From Planctomycetota bacterium (lineage in GTDB: Bacteria > Planctomycetota > Phycisphaerae > Phycisphaerales > UBA1924): a stretch of DNA of 64,000 nucleotides. A program made the position numbers and the translations under genes. Shown piece after piece: positions 8,694 to 17,451 of this stretch (position 1 is the stretch's first letter; the number at the start of each line of letters is the position of its first letter). Where the stretch lies: contig JACTNA010000003.1 in NCBI GenBank assembly GCA_014584315.1, forward strand, positions 87,862-151,861, given 5' to 3'. The notes beneath the pieces were generated by a model that worked only from the letters and a program-made list of their open reading frames with translations, was not told where the DNA came from and did not search any database.

Positions 8694-9674
8694 ATGGGAC
8701 CGCTGATCGACGCCCTCTTCTTCGCCGCCGGACTCGTCCTCCTCGTCAAGAGCGCGGACTGGCTCGTCCTCGGCGGAGCCCTCATCGCCGAGGGCCTCGG
8801 CGTACGGCCCCTCGTCGTCGGACTCACCATCGTCGCCTTCGGAACCAGCGCGCCCGAACTCGCCGCCGGAATCGGCGCCGCCCTCCGCGACCACGGCGAA
8901 ATCGTCATCGGCACCGTCGTCGGCTCCAACATCGCAAACGTCGCCCTCATCCTCGGCGTCGCCTCGCTCATCAGACCCGTCCCCTGCCGAAGGCCCGTCG
9001 TCGTACGCGAGATGCCCATCATGCTCGCCGCCATCACCCTCGGCGCGGCCGCCATGCTCGGCGGAACCGTCAACCGCTGGGAAGGCGCCGCCCTCACCGC
9101 CGGCATCCTCGTCTACATCGCCCTCGCCTACCGCGTCGCGCGACGGGCGCCCGAACTCTTCGAACCCGACACGCCCAAACTCCAACCCCCCCCCGACGGC
9201 GGATTCCCGCGGTCATGGTGGATCAAAAACGCCGCGCTCGTCCTCCTCGGCTCCGCCGGACTCGCCCTCGGCGCGCACCTCCTCATCACCGGCGCGGAAT
9301 CACTCGCACGCTGGCTCGGCGTCTCCGAACTCGTCATCGGACTCACCGTCGTCGCCATCGGCACCTCCCTCCCGGAACTCTTCACCTCCGCCCGCGCCGC
9401 CATGACCAGCCACTCCGACATCGCCGTCGGCAACGTCGTCGGCTCCAACGTCTTCAACTCGCTCTGCGTCATGGGCGTCGCCGCCCTCGTCGCCCCGCTC
9501 CCCGTCCCCGACGCCTCCGTCGCGCGCGACGTACCCGTCATGCTCGGCGTCGCCGCGCTCGCCCTCTTCCTCATGGCCCCACGCAAGCGCCTCACTCGCC
9601 CCGCCGGCCTCGTCCTCCTCCTCACCTACGCCTCATACATCGCCGCGCTCGCCGCCGTCTCCGTCCGCGCCTGA
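8694..9674 (+). CDS. Calcium/sodium antiporter, CaCA family (YrbG-like)
   Basis: An inner-membrane cation exchanger of 326 residues with about ten hydrophobic segments. The two inverted alpha-repeats that form the ion site are intact: GLTIVAFGTSAPEL at about 43-56 with GSN at 77-79, and GLTVVAIGTSLPELF at about 216-230 with GSN at 250-252. The acidic residues in both PEL motifs are those that coordinate Ca2+ or Na+ in the family. There is a hydrophilic loop around residues 150-175. It probably exports Ca2+ in exchange for Na+ or H+. The ATG follows a GGCGGAG at about 9 nt. No regulator is adjacent. Confidence 0.93.
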   Translation: MGPLIDALFFAAGLVLLVKSADWLVLGGALIAEGLGVRPLVVGLTIVAFGTSAPELAAGIGAALRDHGEIVIGTVVGSNIANVALILGVASLIRPVPCRRPVVVREMPIMLAAITLGAAAMLGGTVNRWEGAALTAGILVYIALAYRVARRAPELFEPDTPKLQPPPDGGFPRSWWIKNAALVLLGSAGLALGAHLLITGAESLARWLGVSELVIGLTVVAIGTSLPELFTSARAAMTSHSDIAVGNVVGSNVFNSLCVMGVAALVAPLPVPDASVARDVPVMLGVAALALFLMAPRKRLTRPAGLVLLLTYASYIAALAAVSVRA

Positions 9675-9838
9675 CCCGAGCCCCCGAACGCACCGTCCGG
9701 ATAACCGCGACGCGCGCGACTCCGGGCGATCCCGCACGGACGCACGCCCCGCGATCCCCCGCGTTCGCCCCCCGGTCCCGAAATCACGCTCGCCGCGGCC
9801 CGTCGGCAAACCGATGTTCTCTCCGGAGCGGCACGCAC

Positions 9839-11089
9839 ATGCTCAGAGTCCCCATCGCACTCGCAAGGCCGGGCATGCAACTCGCACTGCCCGTCTACCA
9901 CCCCAGGCGCCCGGAGAGCGCGCTCCTCCGCGCCGGCGTCGCCCTCGAGTCCCACGTCATCGAGCGCCTCCGCGAACTCCACCTCCGCGAACTCTGGATC
10001 ACATACCCCAACCTCGACTTCCTCGCCGAGCATGTCAGCCCCGCGCTGTTGCAGGCCGGCCACGACGTCACCACCGCCGTCACCCCCGTCTTCGACGCCG
10101 CACGCGAGCACAAGCACGCCCGGCTCGACTACCCCGCCTACCGACGCGCCGTCCAGTCGCTCCTCGAACGCCTCCTCGAATGCCCGCGCGCACGCCTCTA
10201 CGTCCACGAACTCGGCGAGGCCGGCCCGCCCTCCATCCGACACGCCGGCAACGTCTGCCTCCTCGCCCTCCTCATGGGCATCAAGCTCGAATCCTACCTC
10301 ATGCGCGAACGATCTCGCATCGACGCCGCGCTCGCTCGCGACGTCTCCAGCCTCGGCATCGCCGGACTCCTCCACGACCTCGGCATGCTCAAACTCGACG
10401 ACGAGACCCTCGACCGATGGAACGCCACCCACGACGAGTCCGACCCGGCCTTCCAGGAGCACGTCCACCTCGGCTTCAGGATGCTCCAGGGTGAGATCGA
10501 GCCGTCCGCGGCCGCCGCCGTCCTCCACCACCACCAGCGATTCGACGGCACCGGCTTCCCCGACCGCGCCACCTTCGACGGCCGCGAAGCACGACTCGCC
10601 GGCCACGACATCCACGTCTTCGCGCGCATCCTCGCCGCCGCCGACCTCTTCGACCGCACGCGAAACCCCATGCACGCCCCGCGCGCCGAACTCAACCCCA
10701 AACCCGCCATCCCCATCGTCCGCGCCCTCAACCTCATGCTCTCGCCCCCGCGCTCCCGCTGGATCGACCCCATCGTCCGCCAGGCCCTCATCGCCGTCGT
10801 GCCGCCCTACGCCCCGGGCACCCTCGTCACCCTCAACGACGGCACACGCTGCGTCGTCGCCGAGTGGACCCACCTCGACCCCTGCCGACCCGTCGTCCAG
10901 ACCATCGGCGACCCCGCAACACACTTCGACGACGACGAACCAGGCGAACGCATCAACCTCCGCGACCGCGGCGACCTCTACGTCGCCGTCGCCGAAGGGC
11001 AGGACGTCGCCGCCGACAACTTCTTCCCCGGACACGCCACCGAGTTCGACCTCGACCTCACCCTCCGCCGCCAATACAACGCCGCCTGA
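9839..11089 (+). CDS. HD-GYP domain protein, probable c-di-GMP phosphodiesterase
   Basis: A 416-residue cytoplasmic protein. Residues 1-70 (RPGMQLALPVYHP...LLRAGVALESHVIERLRELHLRELWI) form the short DUF3391-like N-terminal module common in stand-alone HD-GYP proteins. The HD pair is H179-D180 (LLHDLGM) and the GYP-type motif is at 230-241 (HHHQRFDGTGFP), with supporting metal-site residues in the intervening helices (EHVHLGFRML). A beta-rich tail (VTLNDGTRCVVAEW) follows. HD-GYP proteins linearise cyclic di-GMP to GMP or pGpG, which affects motility and surface attachment. GFP replaces the canonical GYP, which is usually tolerated. The frame continues far upstream, but the ATG at 9839 starts at the conserved module and has CCGGAGCGG before it. 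Confidence 0.88.
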   Translation: MLRVPIALARPGMQLALPVYHPRRPESALLRAGVALESHVIERLRELHLRELWITYPNLDFLAEHVSPALLQAGHDVTTAVTPVFDAAREHKHARLDYPAYRRAVQSLLERLLECPRARLYVHELGEAGPPSIRHAGNVCLLALLMGIKLESYLMRERSRIDAALARDVSSLGIAGLLHDLGMLKLDDETLDRWNATHDESDPAFQEHVHLGFRMLQGEIEPSAAAAVLHHHQRFDGTGFPDRATFDGREARLAGHDIHVFARILAAADLFDRTRNPMHAPRAELNPKPAIPIVRALNLMLSPPRSRWIDPIVRQALIAVVPPYAPGTLVTLNDGTRCVVAEWTHLDPCRPVVQTIGDPATHFDDDEPGERINLRDRGDLYVAVAEGQDVAADNFFPGHATEFDLDLTLRRQYNAA

Positions 11090-11148
11090 CGCCTACCCTT
11101 CCTCCGGGGGCGCGGCCGCGCAGGCCCCCCGACCTCGGAGGCGCACCC

Positions 11149-12222
11149 ATGCGAACCCTCAACCTCGCGCTCCTCCTCGCCGCCGTCGCCGCGGCCCCCG
11201 TCCTCCTCATCGTCGCGCGTCCGCCGGCCGCCCCCAGCGACGAGCCGGACTTCAGGACCATCCTCATGCACACCGACAGCACACCGCGCTACTCAAAGAG
11301 CGCGCACGACCTCACCCCCCCCTCGCCGGAACGGCTCAAGGAACTCGCCGCACGACTCACCCCCGATGAGGCTCGCGTCATCCTCCGCAAGGGAACCGAA
11401 CCCGCCTTCTGCGGCAACCTCCTCGACAACAAGAAGAACGGCGTCTACCTCTGCCGGCTCTGCTCACTCCCCCTCTTCGCCTCCGACGCCAAGTTCGACA
11501 GCGGCACCGGATGGCCCTCCTTCTTCAAGCCCGTCGATCCCGACCACGTCGCCACCGAACGCGACGACGCGCACGGCATGGTCCGCACCGAAATCCTCTG
11601 CGCACGCTGCCGCGGACACCTCGGCCACGTCTTCGACGACGCACCGCACACCCCCACCGGACTCCGATTCTGCCTCAACTCCGCCTCCCTCGAGTTCCAC
11701 GAGCACGGCACGGAACTCCCACCCGCCGCACGCCCCGTCCCCACCGAGACCGCCTACTTCGCCGGCGGATGCTTCTGGGGCGTCGAGGACCGATTCCAGC
11801 AGATCCCCGGCGTCATCGACGCCGTCAGCGGCTACCAGGGCGGCCACGCCGACAAGCCCACCTACAAGCAGGTCTGCTCCGGCACGACCGGACACGCCGA
11901 GTCCGTCCGCGTCCTCTACGACCCCGCCCGCGTCGCCTACCGCGACCTCCTCGAGTGGTTCTTCAAACTCCACAACCCCACCACGCTCAACCGCCAAGGC
12001 CCCGACGTCGGCACCCAGTACCGCTCCGCCATCTTCGCCGCCGACGAGCGCCAGCTCGCCGAGGCGCGAGCCTTCGTCGAAGCCCTCCAGCAGACCGACA
12101 AGTACCGCAACCGCCGCATCGTCACCCAGATCGAACCCGCCCCCACGTTCTGGCCCGCCGAGGAGTACCACCAGGACTACCACCGCAAGCACGGCGGCTC
12201 CTGCGCGCTCCCCGAAGACTGA
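11149..12222 (+). CDS. msrBA: Bifunctional peptide-methionine sulfoxide reductase, MsrB-MsrA fusion
   Basis: Repairs both R- and S-methionine sulfoxide in oxidised proteins. A hydrophobic N-terminus (LNLALLLAAVAAAPVLLIVA) acts as signal or anchor, so it works outside the cytoplasm. Residues 55-185 are MsrB: zinc ligands C102/C105 and C151/C154, and catalytic C175 in RFCLNS. Residues 198-357 are MsrA: catalytic C208 in GGCFWGVE, followed by the GYQGG and HAESVRVLYDP signatures. The B-then-A order is the less common fusion arrangement. A C-terminal cysteine (GGSCALPED) may be the resolving or recycling residue. At 357 residues both domains are full length. An exported thioredoxin-like partner would be needed and is not encoded nearby. 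Confidence 0.95.
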   Translation: MRTLNLALLLAAVAAAPVLLIVARPPAAPSDEPDFRTILMHTDSTPRYSKSAHDLTPPSPERLKELAARLTPDEARVILRKGTEPAFCGNLLDNKKNGVYLCRLCSLPLFASDAKFDSGTGWPSFFKPVDPDHVATERDDAHGMVRTEILCARCRGHLGHVFDDAPHTPTGLRFCLNSASLEFHEHGTELPPAARPVPTETAYFAGGCFWGVEDRFQQIPGVIDAVSGYQGGHADKPTYKQVCSGTTGHAESVRVLYDPARVAYRDLLEWFFKLHNPTTLNRQGPDVGTQYRSAIFAADERQLAEARAFVEALQQTDKYRNRRIVTQIEPAPTFWPAEEYHQDYHRKHGGSCALPED

Positions 12223-12258
12223 ACCCCCGACCCGCCCGAGCGCATAAACTCCCCTCGT

Positions 12259-12332
12259 GCTCGGGTAGCTCAGCAGGATAGAGCAGTCGTTTCCTAAACG
12301 ACAGGTCGGCGGTTCGAGTCCGCCCCCGAGTG
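12259..12332 (+). tRNA. tRNA-Arg (anticodon CCT)
   Basis: A 74-nt cloverleaf. The acceptor stem GCTCGGG pairs with CCCGAGT (first pair G-T), with discriminator G at 12332. The D-arm contains AGCTCAGCAGGATAGAGC, the anticodon arm is TCGTTTCCTAAACGA with CCT in the loop, and the T-arm is GGCGG-TTCGAGT-CCGCC. No CCA is encoded. It reads AGG codons. It lies 36 nt after msrBA and ends 1 nt before the stop of the convergent gene at 12334. Confidence 0.96.
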
Positions 12333-12333
12333 T

Positions 12334-13251
12334 TCAGCCCCCCCCCGCTCGCCCCCGCGCCGCCATCGCACGCTCGTACGCCACCAGCGCCATCGCCGCA
12401 GGGAAGAACGCCTTCTCACCCGCCGAACGCGACAGGTCCTCCAGCGACGCGTGCTTCCCCGCCTCGACCTCCTTCGTCAGGTCCACCACCACGTTGTCGA
12501 ACACCTGCACGATGCTCTCCCAGATCGAGTATTCCTCCTCCGTCCGCGGCAGATACCGCGACACCCCGGGCACGTTCAGCGGCGGCACCACGTACCACTT
12601 CTCGTCCAGGTCCCGCTGCACCGCCAGCCCCATCGGCGGCAGGATCGCAGCCCCGTCCCACGTCAACGCCGCCAACTCGTCGTGGATCAGCACCACGCCC
12701 AGACGCTCCTCCGACTCCGCCAGCCACCCGAACGGGTCCGCGAACACGCGCTTCAACGCGGCCCCCATCTGCTCCTCCCGCGCCCGCCGATCCTCTCCGC
12801 GCCGCGGCGGCCCCCCCATCCCCATCGAGAACCCGTCCAGCAGCGACGCCCCGCGCCCCGACTCCGCCGCCTCGCGCGCCTGCTTCGCCAGCGCCTCCAC
12901 CTCCGCCGGATACCGCGCCTGCACCGCCACTCCCAACTCGTACAGATGCTCGAACATCAGCCCCACGCGCGCGTACACGCGCCGCATCCCATCGCTGTCC
13001 GCGTACAGCAACTCCGACAGCCGCCGCGCATCCCCGTTCTCCACCATCGCCTTCGCCGACCGGATCACCGCCTCCGGCGAAGACTGGTCATAGAACCGCG
13101 GCGGCGGCTCGCGCGTGAACCACCACGCACCAACCAGCCCCACCAGAAACACCGCCACCGCCGCCGCGCCCCACCCCGCCAACACCCGTCCCACCGACTT
13201 CGGCTGCTCTGAACCGGCACACCCCACGCCTGTTCTCTTTTGCGGAGGCAT
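12334..13251 (-). CDS. Membrane-anchored protein of unknown function
   Basis: A 305-residue protein with one transmembrane helix at about residues 22-46 (VLAGWGAAAVAVFLVGLVGAWWF), predicted with a short cytoplasmic tail and a large extracytoplasmic domain. The domain opens with 'SPEAVIRSAKAMVENGDARRLSELLYADS', which resembles helical regions of nuclear-transport-factor-like secreted domains, but I cannot assign a family. The C-terminus is helical (FFPAAMALVAYERAMAARGRAGG). Its sense strand is G-ending at third positions, mirroring the C-rich + strand here. It abuts tRNA-Arg. No enzyme motif was seen. Confidence 0.72.
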   Translation of the reverse strand: MPPQKRTGVGCAGSEQPKSVGRVLAGWGAAAVAVFLVGLVGAWWFTREPPPRFYDQSSPEAVIRSAKAMVENGDARRLSELLYADSDGMRRVYARVGLMFEHLYELGVAVQARYPAEVEALAKQAREAAESGRGASLLDGFSMGMGGPPRRGEDRRAREEQMGAALKRVFADPFGWLAESEERLGVVLIHDELAALTWDGAAILPPMGLAVQRDLDEKWYVVPPLNVPGVSRYLPRTEEEYSIWESIVQVFDNVVVDLTKEVEAGKHASLEDLSRSAGEKAFFPAAMALVAYERAMAARGRAGGG

Positions 13252-13407
13252 AAATGTTCTCTCAAAATACGAACAAACGCCGCACCAGCTACATCAACCA
13301 GGTTACGCACCGAAGAATCCAAGCCCCAGGCATTCCCTAGTGTACGGGCTAACGAGCAAGATGATGCAGCCTATCCCGCCTCACCCGGGCAAGACGAATA
13401 GCTGTGG

Positions 13408-13436
13408 TTGACACCCCCCCGTGCTTCCGATAGGCT
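13408..13436 (+). promoter_or_regulatory. Sigma-70 promoter of the secreted cysteine-rich protein
   Basis: A consensus TTGACA at 13408-13413, a 17-nt spacer containing a run of seven C, and TAGGCT at 13431-13436. The predicted start is about 13443, giving a leader of about 37 nt before the ATG at 13480. This is the closest match to the sigma-70 consensus seen in the window. Confidence 0.65.
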
Positions 13437-13479
13437 AGAAGCCGCTAGCGATCCATGTGGCTCTGCGAGGGAGTACGCC

Positions 13480-14220
13480 ATGTCGAACAGGTGTCGCAAG
13501 TGTGCTTGTGGGGTCGTTGCACTTCTTGTGCTGTTCCTGCTTCCCACGACCACAACGGCCCAGCCCGGCGGAGGAGGCGGTAGTGGCCAAGTGTGTACGT
13601 TCTCCCAACACTGGAATCAACTACCGACACCTCTACAACAGTGCTACCTGACACACAGCGTCGACTTCGACGTCAAGTACGACGAGGGCTACACGCTCGT
13701 GGTCGATACTTGGGAGGTTGCTGCCACCTGCGAGTTTGTCGGCGTATGCAGCGACACCATCCCTTGTGATTACCAGAATCCCACATTCGCCTGTTCACAG
13801 AGCATCAGCCGCGAAAAATCCTACGGCGTAAGCGGCGGCGCGAGTGTGGCCATTAAAGGCGAAGTCGGAATCAATGTCATAGCCAAAGTCGGTATCGAGA
13901 CGTCGTTCTTTGTGCAAGGCGAATGGTCGCGATCGGAAACCGTCACGGATACGGCCGGAATGCAGAAGCAACAAGAGGATTGCAACACCTACCAGTACGA
14001 CATTGAGCGGCAACGGCTGGTTGCGACGGGCTACGTGGACTACTACAGCCAGGTCTACACATGGTACTTGGACGAAAGTTACGGCTGCCCACCCACCTAC
14101 GAAACAACGTGCGGCGACAATCGCGTCACAGGGGATTCAACCCATCATCCCGGATGGAGAATTGGCCAAACAAGGATCATTCCATGTCCACCCCCCTGCG
14201 GTCGCCTCTGTGATCCCTAG
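13480..14220 (+). CDS. Secreted cysteine-rich protein, unrecognised
   Basis: A 246-residue exported protein that I do not recognise. The signal peptide is MSNRCRKCACGVVALLVLFLL...TTAQ, cleaved near residue 28. The mature part is glycine-rich at first, then carries about a dozen cysteines (CEFVGVCSDTIPCDY, CPPTYETTCGDN, IPCPPPCGRLCD), suggesting disulfide stabilisation. A central stretch 'SVAIKGEVGINVIAKVGIETSFFVQGEWSRSE' is beta-rich and reminiscent of an amphipathic membrane-inserting segment, but that is only an impression. The start is supported by GAGGGAG 6 nt upstream and by the promoter at 13408-13436. Codon use lacks the strong C3 bias of neighbouring genes, consistent with recent acquisition. 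Confidence 0.72.
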   Translation: MSNRCRKCACGVVALLVLFLLPTTTTAQPGGGGGSGQVCTFSQHWNQLPTPLQQCYLTHSVDFDVKYDEGYTLVVDTWEVAATCEFVGVCSDTIPCDYQNPTFACSQSISREKSYGVSGGASVAIKGEVGINVIAKVGIETSFFVQGEWSRSETVTDTAGMQKQQEDCNTYQYDIERQRLVATGYVDYYSQVYTWYLDESYGCPPTYETTCGDNRVTGDSTHHPGWRIGQTRIIPCPPPCGRLCDP

Positions 14221-14308
14221 AATCCCGCTCATTTCCTCCTGCCTGTGTTCTAAACTTTGAGTTGTGCAGAAGGAATGGTCGCAACCTCGATTGTTAGGAG
14301 GATGATTC

Positions 14309-15433
14309 ATGAACGCCGCTGGTTCCTCTCGCTTCTTCCCGGTGCTCGCGCTGCTGGCGTGCGCCGTCATGTTCGTTCCTGTCGCGCGCTCTCAGGTACC
14401 ACCCTCAAGTGTAATAGAACCGTTCCAACAGGCGCTTTCCGCTGCGGAATCGGATGCTGCAAGGGCTCAAATTGCCGAGCATGCCGCCAGCGAAGCGATG
14501 CTGCTCACCGCCCAAGGCTCTCCGTCAGCCGACACTCTGATGCGGTTTGCGGCCTCTGTGTTCGCCTCCGCAGGCCGCCGCGACGACGCGCTGTCCTGTT
14601 TGGAACTCGTTGCCGCTGGGGACGGCTCGGCGTTTGACAGAGCCAGCGCATGGCGGATGATGGGCGATTTACTCTCGCGAAACGACGCTGTCGGAGCGGA
14701 AGCGGCATACCGCAATCAAATAGCGACGTTGCCCCTTGCACTCAAGACCTCCATCCCCGCTCTCTCCGGGCGTCGTGGCTTGGCGAAAGCCTTACGCGAC
14801 CAGAAGCGGTTTGCCGAGGCAGTCGATGAACATACCAGGATACTGAGTGATTTCGGGAACCGGCTTTCCGATGCCCAACGCGTCTCAATCTACGTCGAAT
14901 CAGGACGCGACAGCTTTGCCCTCGGGGATGCGGCCGCCGGCTTGTTCTGGTTTGATCGCGTTTTTCAAGAGTTTCCCCGCTGGGGTGAAGGCGAGGTTAC
15001 TGCGGTTGCTCTTCGTCTGGAGGCCATCAAGCAGGCCCACACCCTGAGTGGCGATCGCGCCGCCTATGGAGCCAGACTGCTGGCGCTCTGGCAGAATGAC
15101 TCCCTCTCAAAGAACCCCTATTCCCTGCTGATCGGCCATGAACTGGTACTGCTTCATGCCAAAGATGCAACGATGAGGGACATCTACATTCTGGACGTGA
15201 TCGACCGGTACCGCCTCAACGGGCCGAACTGGAGAACTGAGCTCTCGGCAACGCGCGCGGGAAAGACAGTCGAGAAGATACTTGAATCAGACCTGCGTTG
15301 GCTCTGCCTTACCCCATCTCCGGATCTCCCGGTGGATGTCGTCCTCGACGCGTGCTTGGATTTTCTCGATCTGTTTCCCGATTCGCCTCACGTGCCCGAC
15401 GTTCACGACCGGATCTCGAAGCACAGCAACTAA
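14309..15433 (+). CDS. Secreted TPR-like helical repeat protein
   Basis: A 374-residue exported protein with signal peptide SSRFFPVLALLACAVMFVPVARSQ. The mature part is almost wholly helical, with TPR-like units such as 'ASAWRMMGDLLSRNDAVGAEAAYRNQIA', 'RGLAKALRDQKRFAEAVDEHTRIL' and 'VYVESGRDSFALGDAAAGLFWFDRVFQEFPRW'-type spacing; the exact family is not certain. TPR proteins act as binding scaffolds. AGGAGG 6 nt before the ATG fixes the start. It lies 88 nt after the cysteine-rich gene and shares its AT-richer, weakly biased codon use, so the pair probably arrived together and may act together at the cell surface. Confidence 0.75.
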   Translation: MNAAGSSRFFPVLALLACAVMFVPVARSQVPPSSVIEPFQQALSAAESDAARAQIAEHAASEAMLLTAQGSPSADTLMRFAASVFASAGRRDDALSCLELVAAGDGSAFDRASAWRMMGDLLSRNDAVGAEAAYRNQIATLPLALKTSIPALSGRRGLAKALRDQKRFAEAVDEHTRILSDFGNRLSDAQRVSIYVESGRDSFALGDAAAGLFWFDRVFQEFPRWGEGEVTAVALRLEAIKQAHTLSGDRAAYGARLLALWQNDSLSKNPYSLLIGHELVLLHAKDATMRDIYILDVIDRYRLNGPNWRTELSATRAGKTVEKILESDLRWLCLTPSPDLPVDVVLDACLDFLDLFPDSPHVPDVHDRISKHSN

Positions 15434-15549
15434 GCACGAAGCCGATAAGCCTGCGCGCGGGCGTGCGTCTTGGCGACTTCTTCCCTGCCACGGTTTTCCC
15501 TGGGTGATCTCAGCCTCACCCCCAGTGGCACCGCCGACTACCCTTCCAC

Positions 15550-15750
15550 ATGCGCATCCGCCTCAACGGCCAACCCCACGAGGCCCCCGACAACTCGACC
15601 CTCGCCGACCTCCTCCGCGACCTCGGCCTCGCCGACCGCCCCGCCGCCGCCGAGGTCAACCGCACACTCGTCCCCAAGGCCGAGCACGCCTCACGACGCC
15701 TCACCGAGGGCGACGAAGTCGAACTCGTCACACTCGTCGGCGGCGGCTGA
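15550..15750 (+). CDS. thiS: Sulfur carrier protein ThiS
   Basis: A 66-residue ubiquitin-like sulfur carrier for thiamine thiazole synthesis. It has the beta-grasp sequence pattern (MRIRLNGQPHEAPDNSTLADLLRDLG) and the essential C-terminal Gly-Gly (TLVGGG) whose last glycine becomes a thiocarboxylate. It ends 15 nt before thiG, the enzyme that takes sulfur from it. The start ATG has no Shine-Dalgarno; a weak TACCCT hexamer lies 5 nt upstream. ThiF, ThiO and ThiH are not encoded nearby. Confidence 0.94.
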   Translation: MRIRLNGQPHEAPDNSTLADLLRDLGLADRPAAAEVNRTLVPKAEHASRRLTEGDEVELVTLVGGG

Positions 15751-15765
15751 ACCCGAGTCCCCAAC

Positions 15766-16674
15766 ATGACCAACCACCCAACCACCACCCGTGACACCGA
15801 CCTCGGCTCTGCGAGGTCGGTGCCCCCCCCTCCCCCGTCTTACCCAGAACCCGGCCTCCACTCCCTCACCATCGCAGGCCGCACCGTCCGCTCCCGCCTC
15901 TTCGTCGGCACCGGCAAGTACCCCGACTTCCCCACCATGCAGGCCGCCCTCGACGCCTCCGGCTGCGACGTCGTCACCGTCGCCGTCCGACGCGAGCGCC
16001 TCTACAACGACCGCGGCCAGTCCCTCCTCGACTTCATCGACCTCGACCGCTACCTCATCCTCCCCAACACCGCCGGCTGCTTCACCGCCGAGGACGCCGT
16101 CCGCGTCGCCCGCCTCGGCCGCGAACTCCTCGAGCAACTCGCCAACCCCGGCGCGGGCTGGGTCAAACTCGAAGTCCTCGGCGACCGAAAGACCCTCCTC
16201 CCAGACCCCGTCGGCACGCTCGAAGCCACACGCGAACTCGTCAAGGACGGCTTCCAGGTCCTCTGCTACACCAGCGACGACCCCATCTCCGCCGAACGCA
16301 TCAAGTCCGCCGGCGCGGCCAGCGTCATGCCCGCCGGCTCCCCCATCGGCTCGGGCCAGGGCGTCCTCAACCCCAGCAACATCGTCCTCTGCCTCGAACT
16401 CCTCAAGCAGGGCGACCCCGACTACCCCGTCATCGTCGACGCCGGCGTCGGCGCGGCCAGCGACACCGCCATCGCCATGGAACTCGGCGCGGACGGCGTC
16501 CTCCTCAACACCGCCATCGCCCACGCCAAAGACCCCGTCACCATGGCCCACGCCATGCGCAAAGCCACCGAAGCCGGCCGCCAGTCCTACCTCGCCGGCC
16601 GCATCCCGAAGAAACGCTACGCCACCGCCAGCAGCCCCCTCGAAGGCGCGATCTCCTACATCCCCGGCGAGTAA
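15766..16674 (+). CDS. thiG: Thiazole synthase ThiG
   Basis: Condenses 1-deoxyxylulose 5-phosphate, dehydroglycine and ThiS-thiocarboxylate to the thiamine thiazole phosphate. It is a TIM-barrel enzyme. The Schiff-base lysine is K134 ([10 protein letters not shown]), and the phosphate-binding and glycine-rich motifs '[11 protein letters not shown]' and '[31 protein letters not shown]' are intact. The conserved protein begins at about residue 30 ([22 protein letters not shown]). Residues 1-29 are a proline-rich extension encoded over a perfect hairpin (15795-15822), so the true start or regulation may differ from this annotation. It forms an operon with thiS. Confidence 0.95.
   Translation: MTNHPTTTRDTDLGSARSVPPPPPSYPEPGLHSLTIAGRTVRSRLFVGTGKYPDFPTMQAALDASGCDVVTVAVRRERLYNDRGQSLLDFIDLDRYLILPNTAGCFTAEDAVRVARLGRELLEQLANPGAGWVKLEVLGDRKTLLPDPVGTLEATRELVKDGFQVLCYTSDDPISAERIKSAGAASVMPAGSPIGSGQGVLNPSNIVLCLELLKQGDPDYPVIVDAGVGAASDTAIAMELGADGVLLNTAIAHAKDPVTMAHAMRKATEAGRQSYLAGRIPKKRYATASSPLEGAISYIPGE
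15795..15822 (+). promoter_or_regulatory. Perfect hairpin in the 5' end of thiG
   Basis: CACCGACCTCG at 15795-15805 and its exact complement at 15812-15822 flank a 6-nt loop and are followed by a run of eight C. It falls in the non-conserved N-terminal extension of thiG, a short distance after thiS. It could attenuate or reduce translation of thiG relative to thiS. It is not a typical intrinsic terminator, since no T-run follows. Confidence 0.45.
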
Positions 16675-16703
16675 CCCACGCCCTCGCGAATGCCCCCCCC
16701 TCA

Positions 16704-16802
16704 GAGCCGCGGGCTTCAGCCCGCGCTCCCCCCGAAGGCGCCACCCCCAACATCAACGCGAATAACCCACGCCCTCAGAGCCGCGGGCTTCAGCCCGCGC
16801 TC
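16704..16802. repeat. Two REP-like palindromes (GAGCCGCGGGCTTCAGCCCGC core)
   Basis: Two identical 25-bp units at 16704-16728 and 16778-16802 begin GAGCCGCGGG and end CAGCCCGCGCTC. Each folds as GCGGGCT/AGCCCGC with a 2-nt loop, plus an outer GAGC/GCTC arm with one bulged C. Both copies are preceded by a related flank (TAACCCACGCCCTC). They lie just after thiG, typical of REP elements at operon ends. Confidence 0.75.
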
Positions 16803-16846
16803 CAGCCCCCCCCCCTCCCCGTCCGCCCAGTCTGGCCCGATGTCCA

Positions 16847-16930
16847 TTTGGCCCTGTGGCCATGTGGCCCTGTGGCCCTTTGGCCCTTTAGCCCTTTAGC
16901 CCTTTAGCCCTTTGGCCCTTTGGCCCTTTG
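16847..16930. repeat. Short-period array of GGCCCTTTG-type units
   Basis: About nine tandem, slightly degenerate 9-nt units built on GGCCCTTTG or GCCCTTTAG, in the gene-free stretch between thiG and the PVC dehydrogenase. It has no coding character. It could be a replication-slippage product or a stalled-fork hotspot. Confidence 0.75.
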
Positions 16931-17190
16931 ACAACGTGCCCCTTCGCCCCCCCGCGCGCGCACACCCCCAACCCACCCGTGCCGATTCCCCGCCAGCCTC
17001 ACAAAAAAACTTCCCCGCTCCTCAAGCCCTCGCCGCGCAACAACTTGGCCGCGCCCGCGCCTCCGCTCCGCCCCCGCGCACTCACGCTCCCCGTGCGCGC
17101 GCCCGAGTCCGCCCCACACAAGGGTAGAGGCCCACTTCTTTCCAACACCCAACCCATCACCCCCCACCCTACGCCCACTCGCCTCCCGCC

Positions 17191-17333
17191 CATGTGCCCT
17201 GTGCCCTCTGCCCATTTGCCCGTTGCCCTTTGCCCTTTGCCCATTTGCCCTTTGCCCTTTGCTATTTGCTATTTGCCCTTTGCTCATGTGCCATTTCCCA
17301 TGCCCACTCTCCACTGTCCATTGCCCACTGTCC
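17191..17333. repeat. Short-period array of TTGCCCT-type heptads
   Basis: About 140 bp of degenerate 7-nt units (TTGCCCT, TTGCCCA, TTGCTAT) in the same gene-free stretch. Together with the array at 16847-16930 it occupies most of the 16803-17333 interval. Frames running through it give low-complexity peptides (PFAHLPFALC...) that are not genes. Confidence 0.75.
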
Positions 17334-17410
17334 TCCCCCCGGCCGCCCCGCGCCGCAACGCCCGCGTCCCCGGCGAGCACCCCCCCCCTCCGGACCCCTC
17401 CGACCCCGCG

Positions 17411-17440
17411 CCCCAGGCCCCAAGCCACAAGCCCCAAGCC
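17411..17440. repeat. Four CCAAGCC heptads
   Basis: Four imperfect units CCAGGCC, CCAAGCC, ACAAGCC and CCAAGCC lie immediately before the coding-like stretch at 17452. They are the reverse complement of the GGCTTGG heptads at 59351-59467, so the same simple-sequence family occurs at two distant loci. Confidence 0.6.
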
Positions 17441-17451
17441 CTCCTCAACTT

